Source of the DNA: Candidatus Korobacter versatilis | Lineage (GTDB): Bacteria > Acidobacteriota > Terriglobia > Terriglobales > Acidobacteriaceae | DNA: 64,000 nt | Direction: 5' to 3' | Assembly: GCA_016185395.1 (NCBI GenBank) | Contig: JACPNR010000004.1 | Coordinates: forward strand, 592,237 to 656,236 | Shown here: positions 16,318 to 25,688 of the stretch, in pieces | Layout: every line of letters begins with the position of its first letter | How positions within the stretch are numbered: position 1 is the stretch's first letter | Made by a program: the position numbers and the translations under genes | The notes under the pieces: generated by a model | Database searches by the model: none | What the model was told of the DNA's origin: nothing | What the model saw: the letters and a program-made list of their open reading frames with translations, nothing else

Positions 16318-19300
16318 ATGTCCCGTCTGCGCACGCTCCTCGCCGCGTTCTGCGTGGTTTCCTTCCTGCTGCTCTCCACCCTTAACTTGTCTGCCCAGAA
16401 GATCACCGGTGACATCACCGGCACGGTCACGGACAGTAGTGGCGCCGCGCTGACGGGCGCCAAAGTGACGGCGGAGAACACCGGCACGACGGAAACAGCC
16501 ACCGTCACCACCAACGATACCGGCTACTACCGGTTGCTGAACCTGCCGCCGGGGGTCTACAAGCTTTCGGCGACGGCGCCGGGGTTCAAGACCACGACGC
16601 GCCAGGCGCAGGTCGCCATGGCGCTCGTCACCAGCGCCGACTTCAGCATGCAGCCGGGCGGCGTGGAGCAGACGGTCAACGTGGAAGCGGCGGCGCCGCT
16701 CATCGAGACGGAAGAGAACCGTCTCAGCACGCTGATCGAGAACCGGCGCATCGAAGAGTTGCCGCTCAACGGCCGCGACTTCAACTCGCTGCTGGTCGTG
16801 GTCCCCGGCGTGCAGCGCTCCCCGGGCGGCGGCTTCCTCTCGGTGAACATCAACGGACAGCGGTCCACGGCGAACAACTACGCGGTCGACGGGATCCCGA
16901 ACAACGACCGTTACTACGGCGAGTCGGCGATGAACCAGACCGCCATCCTCGGTACGGCGGCGACGCTGGTCCCGCTCGAAGGCCTCACCGAGTTCAACGT
17001 GCAGTCGAATCCGAGCGCGGAGTACGGCGTGCGCGGCGGCTCGGTGGTGAACGTGGGCCTGAAGAGCGGCACCAACACCTTCCACGGCTCGCTGTTCTGG
17101 ACGCGCCACACCGACACGCTGGATGCGCGCAACTGGTTCACCCAACCCACCGAGAACCCGAGACTGCGGCTGAACCAGTACGGCCTGGTCGTGGGCGGTC
17201 CGATCATCAAGGACAAGACCTTCTTCTACACGTCGTATCAGCGCTTCGAACTGGCCAGCACCTTCCCGTATACCGCACCGGTACCGACACCGACTGAGAT
17301 CAACGATGCGATGGCTTGCGTGGCGACCGGCGGCGGCGGCTGCCTATTGGGCACTCCGGGCCCCGGCTCCGACATGATTTTCGGCACCGCGGACGACGGG
17401 ACCCCGAACAGCATCGGCACTGCCCTGCTGGGCCTGTACCCAGTGAACCCGACCGGCGAGTTATTCATCGCTATCCCGAACACCGTGAAGGTAAACAACT
17501 TTCACGTGAAGATCGACCACATCTTCAACCAGAACCATCGCATCTCCGGCAAGTACCTGTTCGGGGACAGCGCGAACTCTTCGCCGGCGTTCGCGGGCAC
17601 GCTGCCGGGTGGCGCGGGCCTGCCGCAGGACTTCTACAACTCGGTCGCTCCGAGCCGCGCGCAGTTGGCGGGCATCAACTACAGCTGGACCATTTCTCCG
17701 ACGAAGATCCTGGAAAGCCGCATTGGCTGGACGCGCTTCTCGCAGATCATTGACGTGAACAATAAGATCGACCCCGCATCATTGGGCATCAATACCGGCC
17801 CGCTCGACCCGGCGGATTTCGGCGTGCCGGCGATCTATTACATGGGCTACTTCGGATATGTGGGCGGCGTGCTGGGATACCCGATCACCACGCGTCCGGA
17901 CTCGAGCTACGACTGGCAGGAGCACTTCACCTGGGTGAAGGGCAAGCACACCATGAAGATGGGCGGGCAGTTCCAGAACGCTTACACCAAGAGCGTTCGT
18001 AACCGCGCCCGCACCGAGGCGGACGTTGCCTTTACCGACGATCATGTGCTCGCGCTGCAGCAGTTGCTGCTCGGTTATTGGGACGGCGCCAGCCGTTTTC
18101 AAGGCAGCACCTACCGGCGCATCCATCAGAACTCGTTTGGCGTGTATTTCCAGGACAGCTGGAAGATAAACCCGAGCTTCACGCTGGAATACGGCGTGCG
18201 CTACGACATCAGCGGCGCGCTGGGTGAAGACTTCGATAACGGCGCCAACTTCCTGCCAGACAGCCCTCTGGCCGATCCGGGCGGGTTGATCCCCGGGTTC
18301 GTCCCGCTGAGCGCGCAACCGCTCTACGCGATCGACAAGGACAACTGGGGGCCGCGCATCGCCTTCGCGTGGGACATCACCGGCAAAGGCCGTACGGTGC
18401 TGCGCGGCGGTTACAACATGAACTATGACGTGCCGAACTTCGGCACCATCCACGCTCCGCAGGTGACGGGAGCGTTTGGTCCGGGCGCGCGTCTAGGATT
18501 GTTCACGCAGATCCCGCAAGGAAACTTCGGCATCGATACCGCGAACAACCCCCAGCCCACGCCGTCCAACAACATCGTGACGTTCGGCGGGAACCCGGAT
18601 TGTTTCACTTACCTCTGCGTTTCCCCGGGGGTCGATATCTACGGCGGAAGCGTGACCCCAACCGCGCCGTACACGGTGATGCAGATCGTGCCGGACTTCC
18701 AGACGCCACGGCTGCAGAACTACAACCTGTCCCTCCAGCAACAGGTCACCAAAGAATCGGCCGTCACGCTTTCCTACGTGGGCAGCCGCGCGAGCGACCT
18801 GCCGGCATGGCGAGACCTGAACGCCGCGGTGGTGGGTTCCGGCGTGAGCGGTTGCGACCGCGACGCGAGCCGCGCGTTCGATGTGAGCTACGCGGGCACG
18901 TTGTGCCACGTGATCCAGCTCAACAACGACGGCCATTCGAACTACAACAGCTTGCAGGCGAGCTACCAGTTGCGGAGCTGGCACCGCTTGAGCGGGCAAG
19001 TAAACTTCGTGTGGTCGCGCACGTTCGATACAGGCTCGGCCAACCGCGGGTCTTCCGCCAGCGGCGTGAGTCCGTGCCAAAACCCATACAACGTGGACTG
19101 CAACTACGCGCCGGCTGACTTTGACGTGCCCATCAATTTCAACTTCAGCCTGGTGTACGACGTGCCCACGGTCCGCGGCCTGCCCCGGTTGATCGGGGAG
19201 GGCTGGCAGTTGAACACGATCTTCGTGTCCACGACCGGCCGTCCGTTCACGCCGTTCGTGGGCTTCGATGAGTCAGGCCAGGGACTGAGCTACAACCGCG

Positions 19301-19671
19301 CCCAGTACCTGGGTGGTCCGCTGAACTACAACTATTCCAACGTCGGCCAATTCTTCGACACCACACAGTTCGTGGACCCGACACCGGGGACGATCGGGAA
19401 TGCGGGCAGGAACATGCTGCGCGGCCCGAACTTCCGGCAGTGGGACGCTTCCATCTTCAAGAACTTCCAGTTCTCGGAGCGTTACAAGCTGCAGTTCCGG
19501 TGGGAAGTGTTCAACGTGTTGAACCATCCCAACTTTTCCATCCGTACGGGCAACAGCAACAGCGGTTCGTTCGGCCGCTTCCGCGAGACGGCGGACGTGG
19601 CGGCGTTCAACCCGGTGCTCGGTTCGGGGGCGCAGCGCAACATGCAGTTTGGCGTGAAGTTTATCTTCTAG
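16318..19671 (+). CDS. Oar-like TonB-dependent outer-membrane receptor
   Basis: A 1117-residue outer-membrane protein. A signal peptide (LLAAFCVVSFLLLSTLNLSAQ) precedes a carboxypeptidase-regulatory-like beta-sandwich at about 25-105 (GTVTDSSGAALTGAKV, PPGVYKLSATAPGF). A plug domain follows with ENRRIEELPLNGRDFNSLL and QRSTANNYAVDGIPNND. The rest is a beta-barrel of alternating aromatic strands ending in NMQFGVKFIF, with the C-terminal Phe typical of outer-membrane barrels. Such Oar-like receptors are expanded in Acidobacteriota and are thought to import glycans or peptides, but the ligand is unknown here. AGGGGG precedes the ATG at good spacing. A terminator directly follows, so it is probably monocistronic. 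Confidence 0.9.
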   Translation: MSRLRTLLAAFCVVSFLLLSTLNLSAQKITGDITGTVTDSSGAALTGAKVTAENTGTTETATVTTNDTGYYRLLNLPPGVYKLSATAPGFKTTTRQAQVAMALVTSADFSMQPGGVEQTVNVEAAAPLIETEENRLSTLIENRRIEELPLNGRDFNSLLVVVPGVQRSPGGGFLSVNINGQRSTANNYAVDGIPNNDRYYGESAMNQTAILGTAATLVPLEGLTEFNVQSNPSAEYGVRGGSVVNVGLKSGTNTFHGSLFWTRHTDTLDARNWFTQPTENPRLRLNQYGLVVGGPIIKDKTFFYTSYQRFELASTFPYTAPVPTPTEINDAMACVATGGGGCLLGTPGPGSDMIFGTADDGTPNSIGTALLGLYPVNPTGELFIAIPNTVKVNNFHVKIDHIFNQNHRISGKYLFGDSANSSPAFAGTLPGGAGLPQDFYNSVAPSRAQLAGINYSWTISPTKILESRIGWTRFSQIIDVNNKIDPASLGINTGPLDPADFGVPAIYYMGYFGYVGGVLGYPITTRPDSSYDWQEHFTWVKGKHTMKMGGQFQNAYTKSVRNRARTEADVAFTDDHVLALQQLLLGYWDGASRFQGSTYRRIHQNSFGVYFQDSWKINPSFTLEYGVRYDISGALGEDFDNGANFLPDSPLADPGGLIPGFVPLSAQPLYAIDKDNWGPRIAFAWDITGKGRTVLRGGYNMNYDVPNFGTIHAPQVTGAFGPGARLGLFTQIPQGNFGIDTANNPQPTPSNNIVTFGGNPDCFTYLCVSPGVDIYGGSVTPTAPYTVMQIVPDFQTPRLQNYNLSLQQQVTKESAVTLSYVGSRASDLPAWRDLNAAVVGSGVSGCDRDASRAFDVSYAGTLCHVIQLNNDGHSNYNSLQASYQLRSWHRLSGQVNFVWSRTFDTGSANRGSSASGVSPCQNPYNVDCNYAPADFDVPINFNFSLVYDVPTVRGLPRLIGEGWQLNTIFVSTTGRPFTPFVGFDESGQGLSYNRAQYLGGPLNYNYSNVGQFFDTTQFVDPTPGTIGNAGRNMLRGPNFRQWDASIFKNFQFSERYKLQFRWEVFNVLNHPNFSIRTGNSNSGSFGRFRETADVAAFNPVLGSGAQRNMQFGVKFIF

Positions 19672-19708
19672 CCTGCTGCTGCACTGCGACTTAGGGCCTC
19701 GACTTAGA

Positions 19709-19740
19709 GGGGAGTCTGCCGCATGGTAGACTCCCTTTTT
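19709..19740 (+). terminator. Rho-independent terminator after the receptor gene
   Basis: GGGAGTCT (19710-19717) pairs with AGACTCCC (19728-19735) over a 10-nt loop, and TTTTT follows at 19736-19740. It ends one base before the start codon of the next gene. Confidence 0.8.
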
Positions 19741-19741
19741 C

Positions 19742-21730
19742 ATGCTCGCTCGCCTGCGCATCCTCTGCCTGTTGGTGATCAGTTCGGCGCTGGCAACGGC
19801 GGCCGCGGGCCCTCCCAACATCATCCTGATCACGCTCGACACCACGCGGGCCGACCGCATGGGCTTCCTCGGTTCCACGCGCGGGCTCACGCCGAACCTG
19901 GACGCGCTCGCCAGGCAGAGCGTGGTGTTCGAGCACGCGTACTCGCAGGCGCCGCTGACGACGGCGTCGCACGCGACCATCCTCACGGGGACGTATCCGC
20001 AATACCACGGCGTGAACGATTTTGGCGTGCCGCTGCGCGCGGACGTTCCTTCCCTGCCCGACCTGCTGCACCAGCGCGGCTACCGGACGGCGGCGTTCGT
20101 GGGCTCGATCATCCTCGATCCGAAAAGCGGGTTCGCGCCGGGGTTCGAGCGCGGCTTCGACGTCTACGACGCGGGCTACCGGATACGGCGCGGCACCGAG
20201 GACCGCTACACCACGATGGAGCGGCGCGCCGACGAGGTGGCGGCGCGGGCCATTGCGTGGCTGAATAAAACCAGCGGGAAGCAGGCCGGGAAGCCTGCGC
20301 CCCGGCCCTTCTTTCTTTGGGTGCACCTCTACGACCCGCACGACCCATACGAGGCGCCGGCGCCCTATGGGCCGCGTTACAAGGCCGAGCCCTACGATGG
20401 CGAGCTTGCATACACCGACGCAGCCGTTGGCCGCCTGCTCAACGCGCTGCGCGCCCGCGGCCTATACGAAGGCGCGGCGGTGGCGGTGATGGCCGACCAT
20501 GGCGAGGCGCTGGGACAACATGGCGAGAACACGCACGGCATCTTCCTTTATGACGAAACCATCCGCGTGCCGCTGCTGATCAAGCCGCCGGCGGGAAAGG
20601 CGCGGGTCGCGCCCAGCCGGGTGAGCGAAGCGGCAAGCCTGGTGGACGTAGCGCCGACTCTGCTGCAACTCGCCGGCATTGTCGCACCCAGAACCATGCA
20701 GGGCGCCCCTCTTCCGGCAGCGCTTCCGAAGCGTGCGGGGCCGGGGCCGCTCACCGTGGAAGAGCGTCCTTATGCGGAGACGGATTATCCGCGGCGCGCG
20801 TTTGGATGGAGTCCGCTGCGCGCGATCCGCTCGGGAAAATACTTGTTCGTGCTGGCGCCAGAGCGCGAGCTCTACGACCTGGCGAAGGACCCGGGCGCGA
20901 CGAACAATTTAGCGGCGAGTTCGAGTGCCGTAGCGGACACGCTCGCAAACGGGATGAGCGTTTTTCGCGCGTCGACGAGCGGTGGCGACGCCGCGAAGGC
21001 GGCGCTCACGCCGGAGCAGACGGCGAACCTGGGCGCGCTCGGATACGTAGCAGGCAGCTCCCCGAGCGGCGGTAACGAAGCCGCCAGCGGCATCGATCCC
21101 AAGAAGAAGATAGGCGTGGTGAACCTGCTGCACGATGCGCTGCTCGACGTGGAAGGCGGAAGGTACGAAGAGGCCATTCCGCGGCTCGAGAAGGTGCTGG
21201 CCGGCGATCCGCAGATGTTCATTGCCAACATGCAGATGGGGACAGCATGGGCGCGCAAGAAGCAGCCCGCGAACGCCGCCACGTGGTTCCAGAAAGCGGT
21301 GACGCTGCAGCCGGAGAACGCGATGGCGCAGTACGAGCTGGGGCTGGCGCTGTTCGCGACGGGAGAGTGGAAGGAAGCGGCAACGCATTTCGAAGCCGCG
21401 GTGGAACGCAGCCCGAAGTGGCCGGACGCGCAGTATTCACTCGGTTCGGTGTATGCGCGCATCGACCGCGTGCCGGAGGCGAAGGAACACCTGCTGGCGG
21501 CGCTCGCGCTCAACCCGGAGCTATTCCCTGCCAACCTGCTCTACGGGCGCATCCTCACGCTGCAGCGGCAGCCGGGGGCGGGCCTTCCCTACCTGGAGAA
21601 GGCAGTCGCGTCGCAGGCCGATTCTGCCGAGGCGCACGCTTTCCTGGCGGACGCTCTCCTGGCCGCGGGCCGGAAGGCGGAGGCGCTGCGCGAGTACAAC
21701 GCGGCGAAGCGCCTGATGCCGCAGCGTTAG
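19742..21730 (+). CDS. Secreted sulfatase-fold hydrolase fused to TPR repeats
   Basis: A 662-residue protein: signal peptide (1-22), an alkaline-phosphatase/sulfatase-superfamily domain at about 24-400 and TPR repeats at about 450-655 (NAMAQYELGLALFATGEWKE, WPDAQYSLGSVYARIDR). Metal ligands are visible in ITLDTTRADRMG and VMADHGEALGQHGE. The position that normally holds the formylglycine consensus (C/S-x-P/A-x-R) reads PLTTASHATILTG, so a Thr nucleophile or a non-sulfatase role (phosphodiesterase or phosphotransferase) is likely. The ATG lies one base after the T-run of a terminator, leaving no room for a ribosome site; translation may be leaderless, from a TAGACT at 19727-19732. It abuts the convergent aminoacylase gene stop to stop. 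Confidence 0.85.
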   Translation: MLARLRILCLLVISSALATAAAGPPNIILITLDTTRADRMGFLGSTRGLTPNLDALARQSVVFEHAYSQAPLTTASHATILTGTYPQYHGVNDFGVPLRADVPSLPDLLHQRGYRTAAFVGSIILDPKSGFAPGFERGFDVYDAGYRIRRGTEDRYTTMERRADEVAARAIAWLNKTSGKQAGKPAPRPFFLWVHLYDPHDPYEAPAPYGPRYKAEPYDGELAYTDAAVGRLLNALRARGLYEGAAVAVMADHGEALGQHGENTHGIFLYDETIRVPLLIKPPAGKARVAPSRVSEAASLVDVAPTLLQLAGIVAPRTMQGAPLPAALPKRAGPGPLTVEERPYAETDYPRRAFGWSPLRAIRSGKYLFVLAPERELYDLAKDPGATNNLAASSSAVADTLANGMSVFRASTSGGDAAKAALTPEQTANLGALGYVAGSSPSGGNEAASGIDPKKKIGVVNLLHDALLDVEGGRYEEAIPRLEKVLAGDPQMFIANMQMGTAWARKKQPANAATWFQKAVTLQPENAMAQYELGLALFATGEWKEAATHFEAAVERSPKWPDAQYSLGSVYARIDRVPEAKEHLLAALALNPELFPANLLYGRILTLQRQPGAGLPYLEKAVASQADSAEAHAFLADALLAAGRKAEALREYNAAKRLMPQR

Positions 21731-23284
21731 CTACTGCTTCGCCGCATGACGCAAGACTTTTCCCGGCAGCGCGCCGGTGATCTTGCCATCGCGCACCACC
21801 CATTGTCCGCTGACCATGACCGCGGGTATGCCGAGCGGAGGCGCGTCCCATTTTTCGAGGGTGGACTGATCGAGGATGGTCGCGGGATCGAAGAGCACGA
21901 GGTCGGCGACGTAGCCGGGCGCGACCTTGCCGCGGTCCGCGAGGCCGAGGTGCTGCGCCGGCATCGACGTCATCTTGCGGATGGCCTCTTGCATCGAGAG
22001 CAGCTTGAGGTCGCGCGCGTAGCGGCCGAGGATGCGCGGGAACGAGCCGGCGCTGCGCGGGTGCTGCATGGTGAGCCCGCCATCGGTGCAATACATGATG
22101 TTGGGATCAGCGATGAACCAGCGCAGGTCGTCTTCGCTCATCGATTCCACGATGACGTCTTCTTCGGGCTCCTTGCCGTCGGCCTGTGGCATGGTCGCCT
22201 TCACGATGCGCATGTACGCCTCGACGGGCGTCATGTGCCAGGCTTTGGCGATCTGCGCGAGGTCCTTGCCGTTCATCGCCGGCTGGGGCCCGTAATGCAC
22301 GACGTGAATGCGGTCGGCGCCGCCGTTCTCGGCGATCACCTTCGCGACCTTCTTGGGATTGAAATAATCCCGATCGAGCATGATGACGCGAATGTCGGAG
22401 TGCCAGAAGGTGTAGGGATAAACGTCTGCCGTGAGGCGGATGTGGCCGCGCCCAGCCGCGGCAAACAGCAGCGGCATGCGTTTTGCGGCGAGATGCCACA
22501 CCGGCGTGGTGCCGAGCTTGATGTGGGTGATCTCGACGGGCAGCCCGCCGCGGCGACCGATCTCGAGGACCTCGTCGAAGGACTTGAAGACCTCATTGCC
22601 TTCATCGCGCACATGGCTAATGTAGAACCCGCCATAGGCAGCGGCGACCTTGGAAAGCTCGACCACTTCATCCGTGGTGGAGAAATGGGCGGGATCGTAT
22701 TCCAGCCCGGTGGAGAGGCCGAACGCTCCGGCCTTCATGTCCGCCGTGAGCAGCGCGCGCATGCGCCCGAGTTCGGCGGCGGTGGATGGACGCAGCAGGT
22801 CTTGTCCTTTGCCCATGACCTGCTCGCGCAAGGTGCCTTGGCCGGACATGCTGGCAAAGTTCATCGCGGCAGGCTCGCGGTCGAGGTGGGCGAGGAAATC
22901 GGCAAGCGGGAATTCCGACCCGCCATCCTGTCCGATGAGTGCGGTGGTGATCCCCTGCCGGACCATGACGCCGGCGGTGCGCTGCTTGAAGATGCCATCG
23001 CCGGCGTGGCTGTGCATGTCGATGAAGCCGGGAGCGAGGGCGAGTCCGTGCTCGTCGATGACGGTTTCGCCGGCGAGCGGCGCTAGGCCGGCGCCGACGG
23101 CGGCGATGCGGTCGCCAGCGATGCGGACGTCGCCACGCACGGGCGCCGAACCGGCACCATCGAAGATCAGGACGTTGCGCAGCAGCGTGCCGGGCGTTGT
23201 CGGCGAAGTCTGCGTGGGCGACATCTGCGCAGACACGTCGACCGCGAGCAACAGCAGCGCGAAGAGAAAGCTTACGCGGCGCAC
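21731..23284 (-). CDS. Secreted D-aminoacylase/N-acyl-D-amino-acid deacylase-like amidohydrolase
   Basis: About 517 residues: a signal peptide (SFLFALLLLAVDVSAQ), then an amidohydrolase TIM barrel with FIDMHSHAGDG, GFYISHVRDEGNE, VEITHIKLG and MYCTDGGLTMQHP supplying the metal and catalytic residues, and the closing LADRGKVAPGYVADLVLFD strand. The family removes N-acyl groups from D-amino acids or hydrolyses related amides. The GTG at 23284 starts one base after the stop of the upstream M28 peptidase, so the two are co-translated. Upstream in-frame residues overlap the peptidase and were discarded. Confidence 0.85.
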   Translation of the reverse strand: MRRVSFLFALLLLAVDVSAQMSPTQTSPTTPGTLLRNVLIFDGAGSAPVRGDVRIAGDRIAAVGAGLAPLAGETVIDEHGLALAPGFIDMHSHAGDGIFKQRTAGVMVRQGITTALIGQDGGSEFPLADFLAHLDREPAAMNFASMSGQGTLREQVMGKGQDLLRPSTAAELGRMRALLTADMKAGAFGLSTGLEYDPAHFSTTDEVVELSKVAAAYGGFYISHVRDEGNEVFKSFDEVLEIGRRGGLPVEITHIKLGTTPVWHLAAKRMPLLFAAAGRGHIRLTADVYPYTFWHSDIRVIMLDRDYFNPKKVAKVIAENGGADRIHVVHYGPQPAMNGKDLAQIAKAWHMTPVEAYMRIVKATMPQADGKEPEEDVIVESMSEDDLRWFIADPNIMYCTDGGLTMQHPRSAGSFPRILGRYARDLKLLSMQEAIRKMTSMPAQHLGLADRGKVAPGYVADLVLFDPATILDQSTLEKWDAPPLGIPAVMVSGQWVVRDGKITGALPGKVLRHAAKQ

Positions 23285-23285
23285 G

Positions 23286-25568
23286 CTACTGCGCCGCCTT
23301 TTCAAGGATGGCGGACGCGGCATCGATGGCAGCGGCGGAATCTCGCAGCGTTTGCGCCACGCGCGGGATGGCGGCCTCGGCCTGCTTGTACTTGCGCTCC
23401 TCGAGCGGTTCGCGGATGGCGGCCAGTGTCTTCACACCATAGCCGGTGTAAACGCCGGGCGTGTAGATCTGGTGTTTGTACCAGGCGCGTCCGGGGAGTC
23501 CTTCGGGCACGATGAGCGCGCGCTCGGTGAGGATGAGCTTGGCGTTGAGTTCACGCGCAACGTCCGGAGAGAGGACGAGGTCGCCGTTCTTCTCCGCTTT
23601 CTGCATGGCCTTGCGATACCGCTCGGCGCTGGCGGTAAGGGTTTCGAGCCCGTTCTGCAAGGGAGCGAAGTTGAGGAAGGGCGGCCGCTCGAGAGTTGGG
23701 GGCGGAAGGGTTGGGTTCTTCGGATCGCTCATCGCGGTGTAGACGCCCTCCTCGAGCCGCTTATTGCGCTCTTCGGCTTCCTCCTGCTTGTCCTTCAACA
23801 GCTTCTGCAGTTCGTCCACGTACTTCTTCACTGTGTCGGCGAAGTTGGTGAACTCGTACGGCAGGACCTCGGAGTCGGCGAGCCGCATGACGGCAGTGCC
23901 GATGGTCTGCGAGAGCGCGCGGCCGTAGGCGAAGTCAGTGTCCGAGTAGTGCGTGAACCAGTAGAAGTCGTCGTAGATGGAGTGGTACACGCCGGCGTCA
24001 TCCTCGCCGCCGTATTCGATGGCGAGCGACGAGACGCCGAGGTGGTCGAGGAAGGGCGAGTAGTCGGAACCGTCGCCGAGCGCCTCGATGCGCAGGTCTT
24101 CGCGGTTGCGGATCTCCTTGCGATCGTCGGCGGACTTGGCGTCGTCAATGCGCCACATCTGGTCGCGCTTCCACACGGAGATCTTCTTTTCGGGGTCCTG
24201 GATGTCTTTCTCGATAGCGTTGGCGAAGTTCTCCAGGCTATGCGAGCCGCCGATGTAGATGAAGCCGCGTCCGTTGGAATCGCTGTTGATGTAGACGACG
24301 GCGTGCTGGCGCAGTTCTTCGGCGTGCGTCTCGACCCATTCGGTGGAGCCGAGCAGGCCGGGTTCCTCGCCATCCCACGCGGCGTAGAGGATGGTGCGCT
24401 TCGGGCGCCAGCCCTGCTTGTAGAGTTCACCGAGAGCGCGCGCTTCCTCCAGCAACGCGACCTGGCCGGAGATGGGGTCGTCGGCGCCGTTCACCCACGC
24501 GTCATGGTGATTGCCGCGCAGGATCCATTCATCGGGATATTCGGAACCTGGCAGCTTGGCGATGACGTCGTAGAGCGGCTTGGTGTCCCAATTGAACAGC
24601 GCTTTGAGGTGCACCTTCGCGGCGCCGGGACCGATGTGATAGGTGATGGGCAACGCGCCGCGCCATTCCTTGGGTGCCACGCGTCCGGTGATGGCGGCGA
24701 GCAAAGGCTGCGCGTCGGCATAGGAGATGGGCAGCACTGGGATCTTGACGATGGTCGGCGCGCCTTTGAGGGCGATGCGCTTCGCGCCGGGCACCGAGCC
24801 GATGCCGGGAGTGAGCGGGTCGCCGGGATACTGCGTGTCCGTCACGGCGCCGCGCTGCACGCCTTGGCTAGGGCGGAGTCCGCCCTTGGGGAAAACGTCG
24901 CCGACGTTGTAGCCATCCTGCTGCGGGTCGGAATAGAGGATGCAGCCAATGGCGCCGTGCTCGTACGCGACCTTGGGCTTGATGCCGCGCCAGGCGTGGC
25001 CGTAACGCGCGATGACGATGGCGCCTTTGACCGATATGCCCATGCGGTCGAGCGTCTCGTAGTCCTCGCGCAGTCCGAAGTTCACGTAGATGAGCGGCGC
25101 GGTGACGTCGCCGTCTCCGGAGTACGCGTTGTACGTGGGAAGCTGGAGCGCTTGCTGGCCGGATGTGGTATCGCCGGCGACGGGCGCCTCTTGCAACTTG
25201 GCTACGAACTTTGTCGGCGCCACGAGTTCCAGTAGGCGTTCTTTCGGTGTCGGGAACAGGACGTCGAAGGTCTCGATGTGCGCGTCCCATCCCCATTCCT
25301 TGAAGCGCGCGAGCATCCACTCGGCGTTGTCCTTGTCGTAGGGGGAGCCGACGTGGTGTGGTTGCGCGGTCAGGCGCTGCATGTAGGCGCGCAGGTTCGC
25401 AGGCTCGGGCAGCGCGCGGAACTTCTCTTCCCATTCGCGCTGCTTGGCAGATGCTGCGATCGAATACCCGGCGAGCCGGGCCTGGGGGGCGGAGGAAGTC
25501 TGGCCGGGCGCGGCTCCGAGCGAGACGAGACAAAGCAGGACGACGAGGATGATGCCGAGCTTCCGCAT
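23286..25568 (-). CDS. Secreted M28 peptidase, glutamate carboxypeptidase II-like
   Basis: A 760-residue di-zinc peptidase with a signal peptide (RKLGIILVVLLCLVSLGAA). A PA domain lies inside the catalytic domain (GAIVIARYGHAWRG, GAIGCILYSDP). Zinc and catalytic residues appear in LRGNHHDAW, NGADDPISG, AWDGEEPGLLGS, INSDSNG and VYHSIYDDFYW. A dimerisation-like helical domain closes the protein. GCPII-type enzymes release C-terminal amino acids, often Glu or Asp, from peptides. GGAG precedes the ATG. It is followed directly by a D-aminoacylase-like gene, and a second M28 paralogue lies at 27080, suggesting extracellular peptide scavenging. Confidence 0.92.
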   Translation of the reverse strand: MRKLGIILVVLLCLVSLGAAPGQTSSAPQARLAGYSIAASAKQREWEEKFRALPEPANLRAYMQRLTAQPHHVGSPYDKDNAEWMLARFKEWGWDAHIETFDVLFPTPKERLLELVAPTKFVAKLQEAPVAGDTTSGQQALQLPTYNAYSGDGDVTAPLIYVNFGLREDYETLDRMGISVKGAIVIARYGHAWRGIKPKVAYEHGAIGCILYSDPQQDGYNVGDVFPKGGLRPSQGVQRGAVTDTQYPGDPLTPGIGSVPGAKRIALKGAPTIVKIPVLPISYADAQPLLAAITGRVAPKEWRGALPITYHIGPGAAKVHLKALFNWDTKPLYDVIAKLPGSEYPDEWILRGNHHDAWVNGADDPISGQVALLEEARALGELYKQGWRPKRTILYAAWDGEEPGLLGSTEWVETHAEELRQHAVVYINSDSNGRGFIYIGGSHSLENFANAIEKDIQDPEKKISVWKRDQMWRIDDAKSADDRKEIRNREDLRIEALGDGSDYSPFLDHLGVSSLAIEYGGEDDAGVYHSIYDDFYWFTHYSDTDFAYGRALSQTIGTAVMRLADSEVLPYEFTNFADTVKKYVDELQKLLKDKQEEAEERNKRLEEGVYTAMSDPKNPTLPPPTLERPPFLNFAPLQNGLETLTASAERYRKAMQKAEKNGDLVLSPDVARELNAKLILTERALIVPEGLPGRAWYKHQIYTPGVYTGYGVKTLAAIREPLEERKYKQAEAAIPRVAQTLRDSAAAIDAASAILEKAAQ

Positions 25569-25688
25569 GGGGGACTCCAGTCCGATGAGACGGCAGTGGA
25601 TGCAGCCCGCGGATTATAGCCGCGGTGTTGTGCTTTGACACGTCGCGCTTTGACAGCCGGCGGCGCGGCACAGGATAATTCCGTCCCC

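Noticed and set aside
21746..23086. Long open frame on the plus strand opposite the D-aminoacylase-like gene
   Set aside because: Its product is rich in Gly, Glu, His and Arg without any domain. It mirrors third-position GC bias of the real minus-strand gene, which has full family motifs.
22650..25235. 861-codon open frame antisense to the M28 peptidase
   Set aside because: Antisense shadow of a GC-rich gene. The minus-strand reading has a complete M28 active site.
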